From Heterobilharzia americana (Eukaryota > Platyhelminthes > Trematoda > Strigeidida > Schistosomatidae), in assembly GCA_944470555.2 (NCBI GenBank), contig OX104127.1:45994934-46058933 (forward strand): DNA of 64,000 nucleotides, in the 5' to 3' direction. Below the pieces are notes generated by a model. It saw only the letters and a list, made by a program, of their open reading frames with translations. It was not told where the DNA came from and did not search any database. A program made the position numbers and the translations under genes. Below are positions 56,751 to 64,000 of this stretch, piece after piece (within the stretch, counting starts at the first letter, position 1; every line of letters begins with the position of its first letter).

Positions 56751-56826
56751 ATGATGGATAATGGCTAGCATCAGAATCTAGAACGTGTGGTTCGTCCTAT
56801 TTGGGACTCATAACACCATATAAACT
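56751..56826 (-). repeat. Family II SINE fragment with decayed hammerhead
   Basis: Minus strand: GTTATGA-gtcccaaataggac-GAAC, then acacgttctagattctgatg and ctagccattatcc. Both boxes are altered. Confidence 0.6.
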
Positions 56827-56844
56827 ATACTTGTTGCACAAGAA

Positions 56845-57135
56845 ATGACTATCGTGACTTGGGGCCTAGTGGATGGTGCTGTGGCGTTTCAAGCGGTCGA
56901 TCCCGGCCTCGAGTCTCAGTGGGAACAACATCGCTCCCTAGGAGGTGGGTACATCTAACTGACGAGTTCCAAATAGGACAAACCGTGCTTTCTGCAACCC
57001 ACTGCTAGTCACTATACATCAATAAATTCAAAATTAAAAATACAGAGTATCGAGGCACCCGCGCAGGAGCCCATATACCTATGGAGAACGACCAATTAGA
57101 TCCAATCAACGACGGGATAATACAAGCAATACAAT
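56845..57135 (+). repeat. Family II SINE plus about 110 bp downstream unit, copy 1
   Basis: tRNA-like head (ggcctagtggatggtgctgt, cggcctcgagtctcagtggg), hammerhead region with CTGACGA kept but GAAA changed (tccaaataggacAAACcg), tail ctgctagtcactatacatca. It is followed by gaggcacccgcgcaggagcc and ccaatcaacgacgggataat, which recurs at 58000. Confidence 0.7.
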
Positions 57136-57239
57136 CAGTGACTGCAGATCTTTGGTGATAAGGCTGAAAATCTTTCATAAGCATCAAAGTGTACTTTCTT
57201 TCTCACCTCCGAAGTCTTGAATATTTTAATCAACCTTCA

Positions 57240-57338
57240 ACAACACCGCTGACTGGGGGGTAAGTACATCCAGTAGATAAGTCCCAAATGGGACGAAACG
57301 CATATCCTGCATTTCACTGCTAGCCACTATCCATCATT
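57240..57338 (+). repeat. Family II SINE 3' part
   Basis: GTAGATA-agtcccaaatgggac-GAAA-cgcatatcctgcatttcact and gctagccactatccatcat. GAAA is intact, box 1 is not. No head. Confidence 0.65.
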
Positions 57339-57603
57339 AATGATCTGATTATAATTGACAAGATGTTCAGTCGTTTCTATGAACTTTCAGTTCAGGTACT
57401 TAGTGGTCGGCAAATTAGGTTTGAAATAGTTCAGTTTTGTTGACTCTTGTTAGTTACTGACCCATGCTGTTCTTAAGATATCCACTTGTCTTGCCGAAGC
57501 TAATATTGGGATCACTTTCTTCTGCTGAAAAGAGTTAAACTTCCGGGTCAACTGTATTTTTTTTACCGATGATTGTTTTTAAACGGCTAAGGTAATCATA
57601 TAG

Positions 57604-57785
57604 TAATGATGGATAAGTGGTTTGCTGTGGAATCCTAGATGCGCCTTTCGCCCCATTTTGGGACTCATCACCTAGATTTGCCTGCCTTTCGGTGAGTGAT
57701 GTTGTTCCCACCGGGATTCGAACACGGGACCGGTCGCTTCAAATGCGAGAGCGTTATCCACTAGACCACCGAGCCAAGATACCGA
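57604..57785 (-). repeat. Family II SINE with near-intact hammerhead
   Basis: Minus strand: tRNA-like head ggctcggtggtctagtggat with ccgtgttcgaatcccggtgg, then atctag-GTGATGA-gtcccaaaatggggc-GAAA-ggcgcatc|taggattccac. Only the first C of CUGANGA is changed (to G); stem II, GAAA and an AUC cleavage triplet are present. The head is the most tRNA-like in the window. Confidence 0.72.
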
Positions 57786-57815
57786 TAACACAAAAGTTAT
57801 AACCGTCGCACAAGG

Positions 57816-58105
57816 GGCTATCGTGGTTCGGTGGTATAGTGGATAACGCCCTGGCGTTTGAAGCGATCGGTCCCGGGTCTGAATCCCAGTGGGGACAACA
57901 TCACTCACTGGAAGGCAGGTAAATCCAGCTGACGAGTCCTGAATTGAACGGAATGCGAATCCTGGGTTCAACTGCTAGCCACTATGCATCATTACTGTAT
58001 AATCAAAAACACAGACAATATTGAGGCATCCGCGCAGGAGCCCAAGTGTGAATAGGGACCAATCAGTTCGGTCCAATCAACGACGGTATAATACAAGCAA
58101 TAACA
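57816..58105 (+). repeat. Family II SINE plus about 110 bp downstream unit, copy 2
   Basis: Head ggttcggtggtatagtggat and cgggtctgaatcccagtggg, hammerhead region CTGACGA with stem gtcctgaattgaac and GGAA instead of GAAA, then gaatcctgggttcaactgct. Followed by gaggcatccgcgcaggagcc and tcaacgacggtataatacaa as in copy 1. Confidence 0.7.
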
Positions 58106-58384
58106 CTTAAGCCAAGGTAATCGTCTTCTGAAGACTTATTATCCCACTTTTTATAAAGAATAGTTTCACATTGTTTTCGTGTGTAAATAAATATTTTCTA
58201 CGACAAATGTATTCTCAGCAATGGTATCACCGGTTCTTTTTAAGGCTAAGTATAAAAGGAATTTAAAGGGAGCTTTCAAGACCTAACAGTCAATGTTAGA
58301 ATGAGAATGATGGTATAACTGATCACATATCACTTTATTTGAAGATTATCGTTTCCATCAACTAACGTTATTCGACTGGTGTCC

Positions 58385-58864
58385 TTAGCTGATTAATTCA
58401 CTCGTTTGAATAGCTTTCGTCAAATCCCTATGTAGAAGAGATGCCCATCCAGATTTGTTGAGAAGACCTTGAAATTTAAGCAGCATGGAGCAGATCCATG
58501 CAGTCCTAAAGAAGACCATATGTATGGGTGTTGATAATGTAGTCGGGATTATGAGGTACCGGTTGTCTAGGTCACAGATCATCTCCAGTCGGTAAATGAT
58601 TTCTGAGCATGCTGAGGACAAGCTACCGCTTCGGGGCACCTCAGTGTGTATTCGCAATTTCACTTCCTCCTGTGAACAAATGATCTTGTTCAGTAAACCC
58701 TCACCCATACGGTCTTCCATAAGTATACAGAGGGAATGTTCCACTACGTCTAATTTGGAATACGGGAATTTTTCATAAATTGTAGACCACGATATCGTTT
58801 TATTGTCGTCATCGAACCGAAATCGTTGGATATTTTCATCTGTGTGCATGAAACTGACATTCAA
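58385..58864 (-). CDS. Orphan open reading frame, 159 codons
   Basis: An open frame of 159 codons from Met at 58864. It starts MNVSFMHTDENIQRFRFDD and has a mixed, fairly globular composition (Trp, Cys and charged residues) rather than the low-complexity look of chance AT-rich frames. I do not recognise the family. It could be a decayed transposon ORF, a single exon of an unseen gene on the - strand, or chance. A divergent PLE remnant begins about 230 bp away on the + strand. Confidence 0.25.
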   Translation of the reverse strand: MNVSFMHTDENIQRFRFDDDNKTISWSTIYEKFPYSKLDVVEHSLCILMEDRMGEGLLNKIICSQEEVKLRIHTEVPRSGSLSSACSEIIYRLEMICDLDNRYLIIPTTLSTPIHMVFFRTAWICSMLLKFQGLLNKSGWASLLHRDLTKAIQTSELIS

Positions 58865-59089
58865 TACAGCAATATGCGTAGGAGAGGAAGAATGTAAATC
58901 AATGTTAATTTTCGGGTTGTTTTTTCACCGTTGTACTTTACAAGAACAATCATCCTACAGGCCATAAGAAATGTATAAAAGTGTTTTCGCTTGCTGAGAC
59001 TCACTACGAATAGCGAAAGAAAAGTGTCCTGTGTTTAAGATCAACTTTATCAAAGAACACCTTTCAGCAGAACACAGAAGAGTGTGATT

Positions 59090-59600
59090 GCCTCAAATCA
59101 ACAAGCGCGTTGCGCCACTATACATGAATGTCAAATGTTTGCTTCTTACACTCGCGAATGAAAGCGTGCCCAAATCAACAAAATTACTAAAGAGCGTATT
59201 GTTTAGTCCAAACGAAGACAAGACAAATGTGGTTTACTAAATCAGCTGAAAAGATTGTCCACAAATTACTGTGGCCGGTTGAATCGTCCGGTTATCCAAA
59301 AACCTCACGAACACCAACTATTAGTAAAGCAACAAGATACAACCACCTTGCTTTCAATCCATGCGGGCAATCATGAATTTAACTAGAAGGATGTGGAAAT
59401 CCTACAAAGACCAGGTTCAAAAGCTGCAACAGAATTTCTAGAAGCCTTACTTTCCAGTGACAAGTCAATCAACTGACACGTGGATGTGAACGCAGTCTAC
59501 AATCTACTTAGGAATAGAAGAATCATCCGTCAAATAAGTACGAATCGATCGGTAATGGAGTACAGTGTGACAGTAGCAAATAGAATAGTTTAGCAAAAAC
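59090..59600 (+). mobile_element. Penelope-like element remnant (GIY-YIG end)
   Basis: Broken frames read INKRVALPYMNVK, PNEDKTNVVY, HEHQLLVKQQDTTTLLSIHA, KDVEILQRPGSKAATEFLEA and DVNAVYNLLRNRR. These parallel [47 protein letters not shown] of PLE2 but are clearly diverged, so it is an older, related element. Many stops. Confidence 0.65.
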
Positions 59601-59604
59601 TTCC

Positions 59605-60810
59605 TCCAAATGTGATCGAGCGAAATGTTAAGATCAAGGAGGTCAGGGTGTCTAAACTTTTTTCGTTAACTAACAATAGGGTAACCCTCAAGATCAGTAA
59701 AAATTCCCAGACATTTGAATATACTTCACTTCGTTATCAAGTTGGTGCTTAAGGTCTCACCAAGCTTGAAGACAAAATATCAAATTTCAGAGGACATTGG
59801 ACCATCATCAGTAGAAATTTGCTGTAACAATCGGTCTCATAGTAGAATGTGCTAAGTGACTCAGTTTGTAACAGTACTTATGATGCTAAATGTTCGAGAT
59901 GTTTTGAGGGAAGTCTTTGTGTTGGAACTGTACATTAGAAATTAAAACTCTGATGGAACAGCTTTCAACTGAAGACTGCAAATAATATTAAACGTGAAAG
60001 TGCGTTGCTTTCATCTAAAGATTAAAATATATATCTTGAGCTGATATCTGTGACGTGAACTTAACCCGAATTGCTTACAAATGTAGCTAAGTAGTATTTT
60101 ACAGGAAGTCATGGAAATACGAACCACTTCTGTCCATACAAGTCAATAAGCACAGCCTTTATCAGTAGTTGTTTGGAATGCAAAATGAAATTTAAATGCT
60201 TAGACGACTTTCAAAACCTGGTCAAACGGACACTTATGGTAGATGAAATGCAAAGCACTTTCATAGATTTACGATGCGTTGGAGACTTAAATTCATTTAA
60301 ACTGACCAGAATTGATAAAATCCGATGTTATTGATAGTAAGTCTGATTGCTAGCATAAAAGCTTAGTACCATGTTTTGACTTCGATAATATCCATATACC
60401 ATGCTTTCTTTCGAAGTTGAATTATCTACTTATGTTTCACTGCATAGTTGTCTCAGATAACAACGACTGTATGTCAAATTCCCATATGGCACTCAAGATG
60501 GCTGTTAGAACTGTTAACAGTAAAGTGACCCAGTAAATCACTGCAATTAAGACGCAGTTAGGAATCACTTTTGTTAGGCAGGATGTCAGTTAAATGAGAA
60601 TTGGCACATTATTTCTTTTCTTAACTCAATCCACCCTTTGGGTCTGAATAAATCACTATCTGTATTCTCACTTTGTGTCTAGCGAATTTGTTAAGCACAT
60701 GGTTATATCACTGAAGCTGTATTGTGTCGAAAAGACAGCTTTATCGTGTTAGGTGATGATGAATTTTTGCATACATCATGTATCTCTTATCAGTTAGTGT
60801 CACCAGATTA
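59605..60810 (+). other. Downstream region with no recognised feature
   Basis: Nothing recognised on either strand. Confidence 0.4.
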
Positions 60811-60811
60811 G

Positions 60812-60970
60812 TGGAGTTGTGGATCAGTGGTTTAGGGGGATAACTGTCAACCAGTGAGTCATAGGTTTAGACCCCGCTCCACCTACTGAGGTTTATGCAG
60901 CCAAGTACTATCACTACCCTTCACACAATAGGTGTGACTCATTGTTTTGTGCACAAGGTGACTGTGTGTT
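60812..60970 (+). repeat. tRNA-derived SINE (family I)
   Basis: Head tggagttgtggatcagtggt, B-box-like aggtttagaccccgctccac, ctactgaggtttatgcagcc, then the family tail ending cacaaggtgactg. Confidence 0.7.
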
Positions 60971-60974
60971 TCTT

Positions 60975-61875
60975 CCTTCTTTTTTGTAGTGGGTACAGGT
61001 ATTACTTTAATATCTACTGAAATAAACAGAATTATTTGCAAACCAGTGTGCTTTCATGAATGAAATTCTTTGCTATCATCTAAGTTCGAACACTTTATGT
61101 CATCATTTCCGAAAAAAAATATGGAACACTGTTGCAACTTTCTTTGTAATCACTGCTAATGCTTGTTTGTTTGGTGATGGAATTGATTTTATCCCCTGGT
61201 GATTCGAAATTTATTCGCCATGAGTTTACATTTTGTTGTCAATTTTCACATATTTTTTGAAACGACTAACTTACTCTGAATCACAGTATAATTATGCGAC
61301 AGATTCTCTGTCCAGAACAGCTAGGTGGACTTTTATCTAAATACCTATTTCACAGTATGTCTGAAATGTCCTTCGTCATCAGTTAAAGATTTCTGTTTGT
61401 TGGTTGTCGAAATAGCTACCTCATGTAAGCAAACAAAGCTGACACGTATCTCGATTCTACGTCAAATTTATGGTAATGATATCAACCACCAGGTCTGGAA
61501 GACATATACCTACCGTCAGATAACAAATTGTAGAGAAAATGAAACAAGTATCACGTCAAAACAGTTTTAACCGAAATGTATGTACTTGAACTTCTAAACA
61601 AGAAAGGCTGTATATGAACATATGCAAACTTAACTTTCACTATATAAACCGTGAAAGTGTGCGAAATAAAATAGCTTAATGTAAGTCAGATAGACAAGCA
61701 GAATCAACGTAGAACCTCGCACAAAAGTACGTTCATTTGAGTAAGCACACAACTGTAAAATGGGATTTGAGAAAGAGGGATATCAAAATGAAAAAAGATG
61801 TACCGAAGGAGACAGAATTTAAAAATGAAGTTTAGTGCAAGTATTCAAGTTTTGGAAGACGTCAAAGGGTGAATT
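60975..61875 (+). other. Downstream region with no recognised feature
   Basis: AT-rich. An 81-codon frame at 61325-61570 has no family features. Confidence 0.4.
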
Positions 61876-61879
61876 CATC

Positions 61880-63565
61880 TGTGCCATTGTGACCGATTTT
61901 CAGCCATGTCATCAAGTGTCCTCAACCTCGGATTCTCTCCGCCTCAAACAGGCAGTCTACATATCTCAATATGGCTCAGACCAACAGTCAGAGACTTCAT
62001 GAACTGATGTCGCGTTTTGTTCTGGTTAGCTTGAACCATCTTTCAGTCTAATCAAGCTTCCCATAGCCTCGCAAGTCGAGGTAGGCAGTGACTCGGCAAG
62101 CGCAGTACATGTCCAAGCCACCTCATTCTCTGAAGATTCACAACCTCATTGACTAACTTGCCTATCTTGGCCAGTACCCTTCCCCTAACCTCTGCAATGC
62201 TACGAAGACACCTGTAGTTTTTGCATACCTATTTTTAACGGCAAAGTTTCACAGCCGAATAACAGGACCAAACGAATCGCAGCGCAGTGTACTCGGTTTT
62301 TAACGGGTATTTGGAAATCTCGCTTCTGACCTCTAGAGCTGATGCTAGTCAGCCTTCTGTTTCCAAACTGAGATTCCCTCAGTGACCAACCCGTTCTGGA
62401 TGATCCAGCTCCGTATCCTTAGACTAGGAATAGTTGCAGATCAATCCCGGGACATCGTCTTACGTCTGACAGGTGCGAAACACATGCCAAACATGCTCAT
62501 ATTTTAAGCCATCGCGTTTAGAAGACCCTGAATTTTGTCAGCATATTCACTTAACAGGACAATGTCGTCTGCATACTCCGTGACCCACATGACCTTCAGG
62601 AGGCAGGCCAATTCCTGTGAATTCAGACGTACTTAAGGCTATTTCTATTAGTATGTCTTTAACGAAGTTAAATAGGAACGATGACAGTGGAAATCTCTCG
62701 CGGACACTACTAGTTATCGTCAGTTTTGATGACAACATGCTATAAGCCCTGACGTGGCTGCATGAGTTCGGGTAAAGAACTTTGATTAGCGTTGTATGCT
62801 TGTCCAATATTCCATCACAGTCAGACACTGCCACGAAACCTTACGCAATGCAGACTCGAATCCCCCCTCTGAGTCAAGAAATATGGCAAGTGTCCGCCAC
62901 CGGTAAGTATCACTGTCCTCCATAACCTGATAAGGAGTGAAAATGTGAAGGTCTGAAGCCTGGTTGGGTTTCTCGGGTCTGCTGTTATGGGGCTTCAGCT
63001 AGGTGTCGCATAACTACAGATCGCAGGACAATGGACACGATGTTAGTTAAATGGATCTCTCTAGGGTTGTTACGAGATCTCTCTTTCCTTATAGAATAGA
63101 ATGATGAGTGAAGAAGCACAGTCTGACGGTACTACCTCTCATTCTCAAACAATAACTAGTACCTCCATTACTCTGTGGTTTTCCACCTCATTCCTTAGAA
63201 ACTTCTGGAGACTAACCGTCAGATCCTACCGTTTTCTTTCATTTCAGCTTCGAGACAGCCTTCTCAAATTTAGTGATATCTGCAGAACCGAAATCTATGT
63301 GCCATTCAGGTTCGGAAGGATGGTGGGCAACTCAAGCACTGCTCTGGGACAGGTGAACTGTCCTTCAAAGTGTTTTTCTCAATGTTCTTGCCGCCTTTCT
63401 CAGAAACGTAGTATTTACTCATGGAATGAGATGTCAGATTTTTAGCATGACCTGTCTGCTGTCCCATTTGGTATGGTGTTCGGATGCTGTAAGCTCCAGT
63501 GCGAAATCCACAGTGTAATTGTAAGATACTATAAATGTTGTTTCGCTGACCTGAGTCTTTAGCAA
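61880..63565 (-). mobile_element. Degraded SR2/RTE-like retrotransposon
   Basis: Minus strand: EWHIDFGSADITKFEKAVSK with K..KTVGSDG (pre-RT segment) near 63300-63200; FLDSEGGFESAL (motif A region, degraded) near 62880; VTEYADDIVLLSEYADKIQG (motif C, YADD intact) near 62590-62530; then SWIIQNGLVTEG, the C-terminal blocks and LGHVL-type text near 62110. Many stops and frame breaks. Confidence 0.75.
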
Positions 63566-63569
63566 TGGT

Positions 63570-64000
63570 CACAGGGTGGGAGGTTGAGGGAGTTTAATAC
63601 TAGTATGAAGAAGTGATACAAGAGAGAAAACAAAAGTGTAGAAAGTAGGTTATAGTTAGCTGGGTTTCGTATGCTGTTTGAAGCATGCCGATGGTTGATA
63701 CGTCCTGGCGTTGCACAGTGTGTAAATTGTTTCTGCAAGCAACGTACCTGAACTACGAAATGGGATAATTTTGTGTAATCGCAGACCCAGTGGGACATTT
63801 GTTTAAAGTCGTTGACATACGGTTATTTTAAAATTGTTATGCTGAGGTTTATTTGGGCTACCAACGGCACCTGAACACCTTAGGGCATGGAGAACTATGC
63901 TGTTTTAGAGTCTGGCCTTCTCTAACCCTCCTTTTTATAAAGAAAGCAGAATCAGTATGCTACTGCTGACCACCCAAGGAAAACACCTTACTTCTGTCGC
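63570..64000 (+). other. Window edge, no recognised feature
   Basis: May hold the 5' part of the - strand retroelement, but no clear protein match was seen. Confidence 0.35.

Noticed and set aside
57816..57900. Functional tRNA gene
   Set aside because: The A- and B-box text is good, but the sequence continues into the SINE body with hammerhead remnant and no proper cloverleaf could be closed by eye.
12505..58000. CRISPR-like array or other prokaryotic system
   Set aside because: Repeats are dispersed SINE and retroelement copies, not regularly spaced units; the gene structure is clearly eukaryotic.

Overview
The window looks like part of a blood-fluke genome (Schistosomatidae, most likely Schistosoma). 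The evidence is a long AT-rich gene with very large introns, packed with degraded RTE/SR2-like non-LTR retrotransposons, Penelope-like elements (PLEs), tRNA-derived SINEs carrying hammerhead-ribozyme motifs of the Sm-alpha type, and ATT and AT microsatellites. No prokaryotic features are present. Species cannot be fixed from the window alone.

The one host gene I can support is the 3' part of an ACK/TNK2-type non-receptor tyrosine kinase on the + strand. It runs from inside the kinase domain (563) to its stop codon (54655). Ten exons with GT/AG boundaries give, in order: the catalytic half of the kinase domain ([11 protein letters not shown], a PFAW..APES block), an SH3 domain, the conserved ISQP block found downstream of SH3 in ACK proteins, a long low-complexity tail rich in Pro, Asn and Ser with several NPF motifs, and a C-terminal UBA-like region. 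The kinase N-lobe lies upstream of the window. Nine of the exons make one open frame of 936 codons including the stop. The 98-nt exon at 29904-30001 fits its upstream neighbour but breaks frame into the next known exon, so it is either alternative or has an unseen partner exon.

Almost everything else is mobile DNA inside the introns or downstream. 2.3-5.1, 6.8-7.7 and 15.1-18.5 kb hold SR2-like remnants, the last split by a nested PLE. 5.73-6.08 kb is a candidate solo LTR. 20.9-21.2 kb is an inverted-repeat element with a hammerhead signature. 24-27 kb has small hairpin elements. 27.4 and 33.3 kb carry a near-identical direct repeat of about 560 bp. 30.4-32.0 kb has an open PLE reading frame (RT plus GIY-YIG). 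39.3-41.5 kb is an RTE element inserted into another retroelement tail; about 980 bp of that composite recurs inverted at 51.1-52.1 kb. 47.9-48.9 kb is an inverted second copy of the 15.7-16.8 kb PLE. 43.4, 50.1 and 53.2 kb hold palindromic SINE-like elements with hammerhead motifs. After the gene end, 56-58.1 kb is a cluster of RTE tail and hammerhead SINEs, 58.4 kb an orphan ORF, 59.1-59.6 kb a PLE remnant, and 61.9-63.6 kb a degraded RTE copy on the - strand.

The most interesting theme is the repeated appearance of hammerhead-type cores (CUGANGA, a stem, then GAAA) in four unrelated-looking repeat types. Most copies have lost core bases; the copy at 12.5 kb keeps both core boxes and a GUC cleavage triplet.
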